Under the pieces are notes generated by a model that saw only the letters and a program-made list of their open reading frames with translations, made no database searches and was not told the DNA's origin. This document shows, in pieces, positions 24,451 to 33,238 of a stretch of DNA of 35,251 bases. The translations under genes were made by a program, and so were the position numbers. Positions within the stretch are counted from its first letter, which is position 1. Every line of letters begins with the position of its first letter. The DNA is from CAZXDS01 sp964639525 (GTDB lineage: Bacteria > Bacteroidota > Ignavibacteria > Ignavibacteriales > Melioribacteraceae). The stretch covers positions 1-35,251 of the forward strand of contig CAZXDS010000009.1 in assembly GCA_964639525.1 (NCBI GenBank). Reading direction: 5' to 3'.

Positions 24451-24574
24451 TCTTACAAGAACATCCTATTTCTAATTCAGGTTAATTTTTGTTTTATATT
24501 TTTACTATTTACTTCCTAAAAAATCGGATTGAACTTTCAGTACAATTAAAAATAATAAATTCGTATTAAAAAAT

Positions 24575-24618
24575 GCAACCGCAGACCTTGAGAGGGCAGA
24601 TTAGAATCTGCGGCTACC
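24575..24618. repeat. REP-like GTAG hairpin
   Basis: On the minus strand it reads GTAGCCGCAGATTCTAATC..., starting with the GTRG tetranucleotide of REP elements. CCGCAGA (24579-24585) pairs with TCTGCGG (24607-24613), and GCAGATT/AATCTGC (24596-24611) forms an alternative inner stem. It lies 8 nt after the FmdE-like stop, so it could act at that mRNA 3' end. Confidence 0.6.
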
Positions 24619-24625
24619 CTAAAGA

Positions 24626-25231
24626 TTATGCTTTTTCGGCACAATCAATGCATACTTTTTTATCCCCTTTAACTCTACCATATTTTTCAACTGTCATTTC
24701 ACCGCATTCTTCACATACAAAGCCTGCAAAAGTATGTGGCGGTTCAACCCAATTGTATTCAAATACTTCGGATATATTCATCATATCCTCATCCGGCATT
24801 GCCATTATTTTTTGAACAAGAGGTTCGGCAACTTCGTCAGGAACTTGTGTTGCAGGAATTCCTTTTGCTCTGTAATCTTTCAAAAAAGCAGATTCTTTTG
24901 AAGCCATCATTAATGATGCTTTTGGTGATACGCGAACTGCTCTGTTTGTTTTTTTATCTATTAAGGTTAATCCCCATTTCCCTTTGTATGTTTTTTTGAT
25001 GTTTCCTTTCCCAAATGTACAGCCGGTAATAACCTGCACTCCATCAGCAAAGCAAGTTGCACAGTGATCATCGCCGAGTTCAAGCATAGCAAAAATGTCT
25101 CCGTCTCCTGTTCTGTTGACACCAAGCTTGTTCATTGCAGCCGCTGCAACTCTTAAACCATTCGGCATTGCAGGGCATTTATGTCCGTGAAATTTTTGTC
25201 CGAATTCTAACCATTCTTTTGGATCTGTCAT
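24626..25231 (-). CDS. FmdE-family protein with C-terminal zinc-ribbon motif
   Basis: This 201-residue protein begins with FGQKFHGHKCPAMPNG (His15, His17, Cys19) and contains HCATCFADGVQVITGCTFGKGN, the FmdE core. The C-terminus has CEEC and CIDC (about residues 173-195), a probable zinc ribbon. FmdE was named for formylmethanofuran dehydrogenase, but many bacterial members have no link to that pathway, and none of its other subunits is visible here. It follows the porin gene by 26 nt, with the TauE permease upstream. A second, incomplete paralog ends the ars operon (1-266). Confidence 0.9.
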   Translation of the reverse strand: MTDPKEWLEFGQKFHGHKCPAMPNGLRVAAAAMNKLGVNRTGDGDIFAMLELGDDHCATCFADGVQVITGCTFGKGNIKKTYKGKWGLTLIDKKTNRAVRVSPKASLMMASKESAFLKDYRAKGIPATQVPDEVAEPLVQKIMAMPDEDMMNISEVFEYNWVEPPHTFAGFVCEECGEMTVEKYGRVKGDKKVCIDCAEKA

Positions 25232-25257
25232 TTTTTTCTCCTTCCGTTAAAAACTAA

Positions 25258-26244
25258 TTAATTAAAAAATAATTGTATTTGTGTTGTTAATTTATAATTG
25301 TCATTAAACTGTGTTCCCCCGCTAATCATCAGCTTTACATCATTATTGGCGAAAAGATGATTGTAACCGATATCTAACCACATATCATCGTTTGTTGCTT
25401 TATCTAAGTCCACTAATCGTTCTGTATTAATTATCAATTGATCTTTATCTGAAATATTATAATTTGCATAAGCGTAATATCCGTATGCTTTTTCGTTGCC
25501 CAAGTGTGCTTCAATATATTCAGCTTGAATTTCAATTTTATTAAATTTTAATAATGATTCAATGCCGAATCGAAAATCATCGCCGGTAAATAGTTTATTT
25601 TTTCCGAACACGGATGAAAATTCATCTTGATTTGCTTTCCTATACATTACAGAACCGCCAAGATGCCATGAATAATTTTTAGCAAAATTTATTTTTACTG
25701 TGCTTCTTACAGTGTAAAGGAAGTTTGATGAATTGTGATTTTTTAGATTAGCACCGTTTCCGTTAAAAACTCCCGCTGCAATTTGCCATATATTTTTTAC
25801 AGGTTTAACATGTACTTGTAGTCCAATATCGCGTGCAGAAGATTGTGCTGCTGGAATTAACGCATCAATTACCGTAACTCTTTCTACAACTGGGATTTTC
25901 CAATCCGGCTGCATTCTTTGAAGACTAAACTCGGGAATCTGCTGCCCAAATCGCAAATAACTTTTCCCGAAATCATATTCACCGTAAGCATCCAAAAGAC
26001 CAAGATAGCCGGTTTTATTGTACTTAAAAATTCCCATAACTTTATAACTGAATGAATTTGCGTTTGGCACATTTCCCTTTACCCAAAGTTTAGCTCTGCG
26101 AACAGAAAATCCTTGTACATCATTATTAATTTTGTACAATCGAAACTGTCCGTAACCGTTCCATTCAAAAGTCTTATTTAACTTTTGTGCGAATGTTAAT
26201 CCTGTTAAAAGCAATATTACAATAAATGTTTTTACAAAGTTCAT
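25258..26244 (-). CDS. Porin O/P-like outer-membrane beta-barrel
   Basis: This 328-residue protein starts MNFVKTFIVILLLTGLTFAQ, a clear signal peptide. The mature part has alternating strands with FEWNGYGQFRLYK, then FSVRRAKLWVKG and RFGQQIPEFSLQRMQPD, characters of phosphate-selective porin O/P (OprO/OprP). The C-terminus LTTQIQLFFN ends in an aromatic residue typical of barrels. I moved the start to the ATG at 26242-26244, since a longer frame would place 59 unsuitable residues, translated in a different frame of the permease gene, before the signal peptide. The TauE stop overlaps it by 4 nt (26241-26244). Confidence 0.85.
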   Translation of the reverse strand: MNFVKTFIVILLLTGLTFAQKLNKTFEWNGYGQFRLYKINNDVQGFSVRRAKLWVKGNVPNANSFSYKVMGIFKYNKTGYLGLLDAYGEYDFGKSYLRFGQQIPEFSLQRMQPDWKIPVVERVTVIDALIPAAQSSARDIGLQVHVKPVKNIWQIAAGVFNGNGANLKNHNSSNFLYTVRSTVKINFAKNYSWHLGGSVMYRKANQDEFSSVFGKNKLFTGDDFRFGIESLLKFNKIEIQAEYIEAHLGNEKAYGYYAYANYNISDKDQLIINTERLVDLDKATNDDMWLDIGYNHLFANNDVKLMISGGTQFNDNYKLTTQIQLFFN

Positions 26245-26981
26245 AATACAGCTCCAAGAAACAATTTTACAGCCATTATTAAAAGTATAACTGCCAGTAT
26301 TTTTTTTACGATATTGGCATTTAGTTTCTTTTGCATAAACATTGTTCCAAGCGTTGCCCCAGCAATTCCGGCTATGGAAGCAATAATTAGTATATGCCAA
26401 TTTACGCTTCCAATTGCCCAATAAGTTAAAAATGCTGAAAATGAAGAAAACGGAACCACAAAAGCCGTTACTGCCGCAATTTTTTTGGGATTAAAACCTG
26501 TCATCAACATTAAAGGTGAGATTATTCCGCCTCCGCCAATGCCAAGCATACCCGAAAGTATTCCCGCCAATGTTCCAATTAAAGTTAATTTCAGGTATGG
26601 TGTGTTAGTGATGTATTCTTTTTGTTCCTTTTTTTTGTGAAATAAAAACATAAACCCCGAGAACAATAAAAAACCAATAAATAGTAGAAGAATCGTTTTG
26701 TTAGGAATAAATTTTGAAATATAAGCTCCAACAATAGCAAACAAAAAAGAAGAAATAATGACGGGTATTGCTATTTTAAAGTCCAATCTTTTATTTTTGA
26801 TATTGTGAATACTTGCACCTGTAAGACTAACCGTATTGTAAAAAAGACCGACCGGTTTGGCTATATTTATAGGTATTCCCAGCGATACGAGTATCGGTAT
26901 TAAAATTATTGCTGCACCAACCCCACCGAGTGAAAATACAAAAGCCGCTACAAACGATATTACAAAAATTATTATATCCAA
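26241..26981 (-). CDS. TauE/SafE family sulfite or anion exporter
   Basis: This 246-residue membrane protein has seven to eight helices. The first repeat has FSLGGVGAAIILIPILVSLG and the second GILSGMLGIGGGGIISPLML, the paired glycine-rich TauE/SafE motifs (PF01925). Members move sulfite, sulfoacetate or other anions. The start is TTG (26979-26981), as no ATG lies before the first helix. GTGGAAA precedes it. A -7-like TATATTTG is at 27004-27011. It is coupled to the porin. Confidence 0.88.
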   Translation of the reverse strand: MDIIIFVISFVAAFVFSLGGVGAAIILIPILVSLGIPINIAKPVGLFYNTVSLTGASIHNIKNKRLDFKIAIPVIISSFLFAIVGAYISKFIPNKTILLLFIGFLLFSGFMFLFHKKKEQKEYITNTPYLKLTLIGTLAGILSGMLGIGGGGIISPLMLMTGFNPKKIAAVTAFVVPFSSFSAFLTYWAIGSVNWHILIIASIAGIAGATLGTMFMQKKLNANIVKKILAVILLIMAVKLFLGAVL

Positions 26982-27102
26982 ATTTCCACTTTAGGGTTTA
27001 TGGCAAATATAAACAAAGCTAAATAAATGTTAGTAGATATTACTGCATAAAGCATTAAGCTTTTCCTTTATTAACTATTTAATTATTTACATATTAAATA
27101 AA

Positions 27103-27146
27103 GCAACCACAGATTGATTAAGGGCATAAATCAATCCGCAGCCACT
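27103..27146. repeat. REP-like GTGG hairpin
   Basis: On the minus strand it reads GTGGCTGCGGATTGATT, then TATGCCCTTAATCAATCTG. ATTGATT (27113-27119) pairs with AATCAAT (27129-27135). It shares the GTRG head and the CNGCRGATT word with the repeat at 24575-24618, with a different inner stem. Confidence 0.55.
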
Positions 27147-27187
27147 TTATCATTATTCCTATAAGAAATATTCATTAATGAGATTTT

Positions 27188-27329
27188 CAGCGATTCGGGG
27201 TCAAAATTAAGATTACAAAAAACAACACGTTAAGAGTATATAAAAAAATATTATTCCGATTAAATTTGACATATTTCTGTAACACAGATTATTAATCTGT
27301 GTTACAGAAATTTTGACTCTGAATCGCTG
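27188..27329. mobile_element. 142-bp MITE-like element with 8-bp target duplication
   Basis: The left arm CAGCGATTCGGGGTCAAAATT (27188-27208) matches the complement of the right arm (27309-27329) at 19 of 21 bases. GAGATTTT occurs directly on both sides (27180-27187 and 27330-27337), a perfect 8-bp target site duplication. Next to the right arm is a perfect 17-bp stem with 3-nt loop (27274-27310) containing CTGTAACACAGATT. No open reading frame. A second, partial copy begins at 35200 in the opposite orientation. Confidence 0.92.
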
Positions 27330-27363
27330 GAGATTTTTCAACATTAATTAAGTTCACTATTTA

Positions 27364-27663
27364 CTAAATAATGATAACACTGTTTTCCGAATCACCAAAA
27401 GGGTTTAGTATTTGTCTATCAGCTTCCGATTCGTTCAGCCAAACCCCATTTCCACAATATCTAAATTGATATTGTTGCCCGGCTTTAAGGTTAAGCGTTT
27501 GACTTCCCTTGTTTTTGGAATTCATTAAATTTGCTTTATGATTCCAATTATTGAATTCTCCTACTAATGCAATTTCATCAAATTGTTCAACAATTTCTTT
27601 AGGTAAAGTGAATGTTACTTTACAAGTTGTCTTGTCTTTAGAATATTTTTTTTTAATTGCCAT
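27364..27663 (-). CDS. Stand-alone CBM48/E-set glycogen-binding domain protein
   Basis: This 99-residue protein has one early-set immunoglobulin-like domain. The central motif IALVGEFNNWN and YQFRYCGNGVW are the CBM48 signatures found at the front of isoamylases and branching enzymes. No catalytic domain follows. Short free CBM48 proteins are known but of unknown role, perhaps binding glycogen or related glucans. It has a strong ribosome binding site (AAAAGGAG). It lies 57 nt after the RND pump stop, so it may be the tail gene of that operon or separate. Confidence 0.88.
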   Translation of the reverse strand: MAIKKKYSKDKTTCKVTFTLPKEIVEQFDEIALVGEFNNWNHKANLMNSKNKGSQTLNLKAGQQYQFRYCGNGVWLNESEADRQILNPFGDSENSVIII

Positions 27664-27719
27664 GATATACTCCTTTTAAGTTAAAAAAAGGCGGAATCAT
27701 TACCGTCTATAAAATATTT

Positions 27720-30700
27720 TTAATTTGTTTCTTCAACTAAATTTGTTTTCACTTTTTTTGTATCAACCATATATGCATACATCGGAACATAAATTAAAGT
27801 AAGCAGTGTTCCTATTAACAATCCACCGATTGCAACATCGGCTAACGGGCTTAATCTTTCCAAACCGATTGCCTGCTCAAGAGCAATTGGAATCATTCCG
27901 GCAATTGTTCCGAATGCAGTCATCATAACAGGACGAAAACGAATACGAACACTTTCAATTGCACTATCAAAAGGTGATTCTCCGGTTTCACGATGCTGCT
28001 GGTAAAAATCAATTAACAAAACGGCATTTTTTATTATAATGCTGAAAAGCAGAAGTATCCCGAGAAGACTCGGCATACAGCTCGGTTTGTGAAATAACAG
28101 CATTCCCCAAGCCGCACCAATTAACGACATGGGCAAAACGAGAATCATAATAACAGCCATTCTAACCGATTTGTAGATTGCAATAAGAGCCATTAATAAA
28201 ATTATAATTCCAAGAAATATTGCTTTAAGCATTCGTGCAAAGCTATCGTTAATAACCGCAATATCGCCTTCTTGCGAAACCACAACATCTTTCAAACCTT
28301 TTACATTCACAAGCGCTGCTTCGGCATCGTCTGTTAAGTGTGTAATCGGACGCCTTGCACGGTAGCCGTTTATATCAACACTATAAAGCATTTTATCGCG
28401 TTCAATTTTGGCATAAGTTAATTTTTTAGATATTGTTGCCAATGCTTCAAGCGGAATTTCTCCGAATTTTGTTTGAATCGGCAGCAACCTTAATGTTTGC
28501 TCGTTTTTGCTAAATTTACCTTTTAAGTATAATCTTACATATTGTGTATTCATTGATTGAAGATTTGCGTTTAATCCAACTATCTGCCCTTTTACAGGAA
28601 TTTGCGAAGCAATTTGAAAAGGAGTAACACCATAACTGAGAGCTTTATTTTCATCTATATCAAGCACAATCTCAGTAAAATCCTTATCCCAACTAATTGA
28701 TGTAGATTTTAAACCGCGAACCGTTTGTATTGCTTTAAGTACGCTGTGCGATTTTTCCGATAAACCGGTAACAACAGGAGATTTTAATCTCACATCAACA
28801 TTTGCTTTAATAGACGAAAGCGGAGTTGCACCGAAATCGAAAACTTCGTCTCGCGTTACGCCTTCTAATTTCGCCAATTTATCCCGCATCAAATCTTCGA
28901 GCTGCCAAATATTTTTATCACGGCTGAATCTATCTACGCAATCAACAGTTAAACTTGCTTCGGCGGGTAAATTTCCGCTTCCAAGACTTAAAACACCGGC
29001 TTCGGTTCCGAAAGCAACCGAACTTCTTACAACCCATTCCTGTTTGTGCAGCCATTTCAAAAACGGCTCTATTTTTGCTTCCGCCGAATTAACCGTTTCG
29101 TTTGAACTGAATCTTACCTGTGCTTTAATTATGCCCGTATCCATCGGAGGCATAGCATCTTTACCTATTGTAGGCATTATTATTTTCACACTGAAAAGTA
29201 AAACGACAACTACACCGAGTGTTAAAGCAATACGGCGCGCTACTCTTCTTTTGCCGTTTGAAAATTTTATTACGTTAACATAAGGTTCCACCAAACGTCC
29301 GAGTGATTTATTGTAAAGTTTATCGAACCAAAGTTCAACTTTCGTTTTGCCCGTTCCATTCCGGTAAAGGAATTTCAGCAGTTGCGGAATGAATGTAATG
29401 GCAAGGAAAAATGAAAGAATCAAGGCTATAATCAGGGTAAAAATAAGAGGCTTAAAAATTTTTTCGGGAAAACCGCCTACAAACATCAACGGAAAAGCGA
29501 CTGCAATTGTGGAAATAGTTCCGGCAAAAACCGGAGCAATAACTTCTTTGGTTCCTTTAACAATTGCTGTATTTAAGTCTTCTTTTAATTCATTTAAATG
29601 CCGTTCAACATTTTCCAAAACAACAACGGCATCATCTGTCAGCATTCCAAGTGCCAGAATTATTGCCGTGTAAATAACAATATTCAGCCCTCCTCCGGTT
29701 AACCAAATAACCGCCATTGTGCCAAAGAAAACCATTGGAATTGAAAATGCCGCAGCTGCAATTGCTTTGTAATTACCGAGAAAGAAAAGCACAACAAGCA
29801 AAGTATAAAATATTGCATCACGCAGTGCATCGAGCATATTTGAGTTTGACAGCTCTATTAAATCCCGCTGTGTATCCGATATTTCAAATTTAATATTCGG
29901 ATATTCGGCTTCAAGTTTTTTCATTTCCTTCCGTGCAGCATTGCTAACGCTTAATACACTACCTTCCGGTGCACGCTGAATTGAAAGTGCAATTGCAGCT
30001 TTTCCGTTACCGATGTATCCGCTCGTTCTCTTTTTATGTCCCCATTTTACATCTGCAACATCGCCCAATTTTACATTTGGAAGAACAGGGATTTGTTTTA
30101 TTTCCTGAACTTGATCTTTTTCACCGTAAAAGGTTATTGTGTAAAAACTATTATCGCCTTTTACAAAACCAACCGGCATATCACGGTTTAACGTCTGAAG
30201 TGCTTTGGCAATAAGGTCAAAATTAATTCCGTAGCGTTTTGCTTTGAATGGATCAACCTCAATGTTAATGGAACTTTCGTAACCTCCGAATACTTCTACA
30301 TTTCCGATTTCAGGATTACTAAGCAAATCGGGTTTTATAAAACTATCAGCAATTTTCCTAATATCACCAAGATTGATATTTTTGTTTTTCGGCGATAACG
30401 AAATTACATCGACCGGTAAAGTAAAATCTCCGGCGGTGTAAATTGAGGGATTTACATTTTGAGGAAGTCTCGACTTTGCAATCGAAAGTGCATTTGCAAC
30501 ATCAACGGCAGCTGCATTAAGACTTTTCTTGTAGCCGAATTCCGCTTTTACAATTGAAAAATTTGCTACGTTTATTGAGCTTACATCCGTAACCATTCCC
30601 AAGCGTGAAATTTCCTGTTCAATTGGTTTTGAAACCGTGTTCGCCGCAACCTGCGCAGTTGCTCCGGGAACTTTTGTAATTACAATTACCTGCGGAGGAT

Positions 30701-30815
30701 TTGCATCCGGGAAAAGATTTTTCGGAAGCGTAATAAGGGCTATTATTCCGATAATAAAAAATCCGGCAATTATGGAATAAAGCAGATAAGGTCGTTTATA
30801 AAAAAAATCAAACAT
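27720..30815 (-). CDS. RND-family efflux pump, inner-membrane component
   Basis: This 1031-residue pump of AcrB/HAE1-like form has 12 membrane helices and two large periplasmic loops. The proton-relay motif LGMLTDDAVVVLENVE (about residue 395) carries the two Asp equivalent to Asp407/Asp408 in AcrB, and LFSIIIKNAVLLIDF has the Lys equivalent to Lys940. It exports drugs, metals or lipid-like compounds; which is not clear. It follows the membrane fusion gene by 4 nt. The tolC-mfp-rnd set is transcribed in that order, downstream of tetR. Confidence 0.95.
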   Translation of the reverse strand: MFDFFYKRPYLLYSIIAGFFIIGIIALITLPKNLFPDANPPQVIVITKVPGATAQVAANTVSKPIEQEISRLGMVTDVSSINVANFSIVKAEFGYKKSLNAAAVDVANALSIAKSRLPQNVNPSIYTAGDFTLPVDVISLSPKNKNINLGDIRKIADSFIKPDLLSNPEIGNVEVFGGYESSINIEVDPFKAKRYGINFDLIAKALQTLNRDMPVGFVKGDNSFYTITFYGEKDQVQEIKQIPVLPNVKLGDVADVKWGHKKRTSGYIGNGKAAIALSIQRAPEGSVLSVSNAARKEMKKLEAEYPNIKFEISDTQRDLIELSNSNMLDALRDAIFYTLLVVLFFLGNYKAIAAAAFSIPMVFFGTMAVIWLTGGGLNIVIYTAIILALGMLTDDAVVVLENVERHLNELKEDLNTAIVKGTKEVIAPVFAGTISTIAVAFPLMFVGGFPEKIFKPLIFTLIIALILSFFLAITFIPQLLKFLYRNGTGKTKVELWFDKLYNKSLGRLVEPYVNVIKFSNGKRRVARRIALTLGVVVVLLFSVKIIMPTIGKDAMPPMDTGIIKAQVRFSSNETVNSAEAKIEPFLKWLHKQEWVVRSSVAFGTEAGVLSLGSGNLPAEASLTVDCVDRFSRDKNIWQLEDLMRDKLAKLEGVTRDEVFDFGATPLSSIKANVDVRLKSPVVTGLSEKSHSVLKAIQTVRGLKSTSISWDKDFTEIVLDIDENKALSYGVTPFQIASQIPVKGQIVGLNANLQSMNTQYVRLYLKGKFSKNEQTLRLLPIQTKFGEIPLEALATISKKLTYAKIERDKMLYSVDINGYRARRPITHLTDDAEAALVNVKGLKDVVVSQEGDIAVINDSFARMLKAIFLGIIILLMALIAIYKSVRMAVIMILVLPMSLIGAAWGMLLFHKPSCMPSLLGILLLFSIIIKNAVLLIDFYQQHRETGESPFDSAIESVRIRFRPVMMTAFGTIAGMIPIALEQAIGLERLSPLADVAIGGLLIGTLLTLIYVPMYAYMVDTKKVKTNLVEETN

Positions 30816-30819
30816 TGTT

Positions 30820-31884
30820 TTAACCCTCCTTTACCGTTAATGAAATTCCGGATAAAAGTTTTAATAAAATATCTTGTTTGGCTACTACTATTGTTTTGCC
30901 TTCGAGTGAACTATTGCTAACGACCGCACCTTCCTGACCATATTGAATAATATGGATCTCTTCTGCAACCGCTTTATTCTGCTTTTTTACAAGCACATAA
31001 CTTTTGCCGTTTCTGTTTAATATTGCATCAAACGGTAATTTAATTGCTCTTCCTTTGTAAACCGTTACGGCAACTTCAACCCGGTCGCCGCTTGTCATAT
31101 TATCCGAATCAACATAAACTTTGTATTCCGCCAAACTGTTGAATGTACTGTTCAACGGAATTGCTTCGTAAGTTTTTTTGTTTAGAATAACAGAATAAAT
31201 TTTAAGTGAGGTTGGAACACGAAGCAGCAGATAAAAACCTTTTTCCGCACTAATCATTGCAACCGGATGCCCCGGAAAACACATATCGCCTTTGTTTACC
31301 AGCGTGCCGGAAATTATTCCGCTTACAGGCGATTTAATAATCGCATAACTGAGCATATTATTCAGTTCATTTAATTTCTGTTCCAGCGATTCAACTTTCG
31401 ATTCCAAACCTGCCAAACCGGTCTCCTCTTTCTGCGATTGTTCAACCGAAGCGCCTTTTACTTTCATTAACTCCAAAGTTCTTTTATGTGTAGCCTGTAA
31501 ATTTTTAAGTGCTTCTTTAGAAGCATCCAATTGTGATTTTGCACTATTAATATTGCTTTCAATCGTTGCAATATCCACTTTGGCAATAACTTCACCGGCT
31601 TTAACTTTTGAACCGCTGCTCTTAATAAATTCAATTCTTCCTGTAACTTTTGATGCCAGTTTTACATCCTTATCATTTTTAGTAATTGCGAGGTAAGGCA
31701 AACTAAGAGTGGTCTGTTTTACTTCCGGTTTAATTGTAGAAACAACAATTGAATATTTTTTTGCCAACGGCAAATTTGCATCTTCCGCACGGGCACGTTT
31801 AATTAAAACTATTCCAATAATAAGAATTAAAACTACACTTCCTGTCCAATATGCCGTTTTTCTGCTTATTTTAATCTTTTTCAT
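30820..31884 (-). CDS. RND periplasmic adaptor (membrane fusion protein)
   Basis: This 354-residue adaptor has a N-terminal membrane anchor (about 11-28). The lipoyl/hairpin arrangement follows: KVTGRIEFIKSSGSKVKAGE, a coiled-coil hairpin (about 110-175, with KSQLDASKEALKNLQ and ESLEQKLNELN), then IIKSPVSGIISG with GDMCFPG. It links the RND pump to the outer membrane channel. Its ATG overlaps the TolC gene stop by 4 nt (31881-31884). Confidence 0.93.
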   Translation of the reverse strand: MKKIKISRKTAYWTGSVVLILIIGIVLIKRARAEDANLPLAKKYSIVVSTIKPEVKQTTLSLPYLAITKNDKDVKLASKVTGRIEFIKSSGSKVKAGEVIAKVDIATIESNINSAKSQLDASKEALKNLQATHKRTLELMKVKGASVEQSQKEETGLAGLESKVESLEQKLNELNNMLSYAIIKSPVSGIISGTLVNKGDMCFPGHPVAMISAEKGFYLLLRVPTSLKIYSVILNKKTYEAIPLNSTFNSLAEYKVYVDSDNMTSGDRVEVAVTVYKGRAIKLPFDAILNRNGKSYVLVKKQNKAVAEEIHIIQYGQEGAVVSNSSLEGKTIVVAKQDILLKLLSGISLTVKEG

Positions 31885-33164
31885 TTTACTATTTCCTCTA
31901 TATTATTTCCGTAAATAACTGATAATTTCATAACAATTTGCCATTTTTGGGCTTGTGCTTTGAACAAATTCGATTCCTCGAGAACCAAATCATCTTCATA
32001 TTTCAAGTAATCCTCAATCGAAATCCGCCCTGAGCTGTAACTAACTTTTGCAATTTTCAATATTTCCTTTTTGTCCTTTATGCTGTTTTTGTAAAGTTCA
32101 ATTGAATTAAGCAAAAGCGGATAACTGTTAATTAACTGTTTTGCCTGCGCTTTTAATTCCAGACTCAATTTTCTCATTGTGTTTTCGGTCTCTTCATATT
32201 GAACGCGGCTTTTTGAAATATTTGCATATTGGTCCATTGCAAAAAGCGGAACGCTGAACGTTAACGCCACAGTGGCAAAATCCTCGTTTACGTCCAGATT
32301 ATTATTGTAAGCTTTAGCATAACTATGATTATAATTTCCGTTTAAAACCAAAACGGGCAAAAGTTTTTCTTTTTCTGCTCGCAAGCCTAATCTGTCTGCT
32401 TCCAATTTTCTTTTTATTGGTTCCAATGCTTTAATTTCGCCTTGTTCATAGCTTCCGGTTTGTGTCATTTTCAATGCGGTTTTTAATTTTATGCCTGTCA
32501 GCGAATAAATCATTTCAAAAGCATTTTCGCGGTTCAATGCAATTTCATTGGTTTTAATACCAATTTGATTAATTGCATTGTTGATTATAAGCAAAGCCGA
32601 AGCAGGTGCACGCCCGTTTTTGACTTTAATGTTTATTATCTCTTTTGTTTTTTCTAATGAATTTTTCTTCTGAAGCAGCGCCTTTTCCAAATTACTTAAA
32701 TAAATTAAATTAGAATTTGCAATTACAATTACAGCCTCATTCTGCAGTAAATTTATATAGCGTTTTGCCTTTGCCGATTTGTACATCATTTTTGCTTTTG
32801 AGCTTAAAGTAAAAATCGATTTCACAAAAACCGGCATCGAAACCGTTCCGCCGGCTCTGTAAATTCTTTCACTTAGCGGCTGCGGAATTGATTGATCTTT
32901 AATCATCGGAAATAATTCATTCGGAGTAATTGGCTTCAATCCATTTGGAGAAGTCGAATAATCAAACTGCCCGAATAAATTAATTCGCGGAAAAAGTTTT
33001 CCTGTTGCCAAACTTTTATTAGCATTGGCAAGTTCCATATTTAATTCATCGCTTTTTACCACAGGGTGTGTTTTAAGCGAATCGAATAAAACACCGATTT
33101 TCATTTTTTCCTGTGCTGTTAAAAACAGTGGGAAAAGAAGAAGTATCAAGATTATTTTTTTCAT
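31881..33164 (-). CDS. TolC-family outer-membrane efflux protein
   Basis: This 427-residue protein has a signal peptide (about 1-18, ending LTAQ). It has two long coiled-coil repeats typical of TolC channels, for example SKAKMMYKSAKAKRYINLLQ and RKLEADRLGLRAEKEKLLPV. VTFSVPLFAMDQYANISKSR is a TolC family signature. It is the first structural gene of the efflux operon, downstream of tetR with a 74-nt gap that carries an operator at 33203-33220. The ribosome binding site is AAAGG. Confidence 0.92.
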   Translation of the reverse strand: MKKIILILLLFPLFLTAQEKMKIGVLFDSLKTHPVVKSDELNMELANANKSLATGKLFPRINLFGQFDYSTSPNGLKPITPNELFPMIKDQSIPQPLSERIYRAGGTVSMPVFVKSIFTLSSKAKMMYKSAKAKRYINLLQNEAVIVIANSNLIYLSNLEKALLQKKNSLEKTKEIINIKVKNGRAPASALLIINNAINQIGIKTNEIALNRENAFEMIYSLTGIKLKTALKMTQTGSYEQGEIKALEPIKRKLEADRLGLRAEKEKLLPVLVLNGNYNHSYAKAYNNNLDVNEDFATVALTFSVPLFAMDQYANISKSRVQYEETENTMRKLSLELKAQAKQLINSYPLLLNSIELYKNSIKDKKEILKIAKVSYSSGRISIEDYLKYEDDLVLEESNLFKAQAQKWQIVMKLSVIYGNNIEEIVK

Positions 33165-33202
33165 TAATTTTACCTTTAATTTATTTAATAAAATTATTTT
33201 AT

Positions 33203-33220
33203 AAGTAAATGCTTACTTAC
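33203..33220. promoter_or_regulatory. TetR operator before the efflux operon
   Basis: AAGTAA-ATGC-TTACTT is a perfect 6-bp dyad (33203-33218). It extends to GTAAATGCTTACTTAC (33205-33220), which matches the site at 33855-33870 at 14 of 16 bases. It lies between the tetR stop and the tolC start. Confidence 0.7.
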
Positions 33221-33238
33221 TACCATTATTAAAATTTT

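Larger units (their letters stand above)
26982..27363. other. Gene-free stretch with a REP-like hairpin and a MITE
   Basis: This 382-bp region between the CBM48 stop and the TauE start contains the 27103-27146 REP-like repeat, the 27188-27329 element and a possible -7 box (27004-27011, TATATTTG on the minus strand, -33 unclear). No open frame with coding character was seen. Confidence 0.7.

Noticed and set aside
26245..26421. 59-residue N-terminal extension of the porin
   Set aside because: The extension lies inside the TauE gene in another frame and precedes a normal signal peptide, so the start is better at 26244.
27664..27719. Terminator between the RND pump and the CBM48 gene (CGG...CCG then T run)
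   Set aside because: Only three GC pairs with mismatches; too weak to support.
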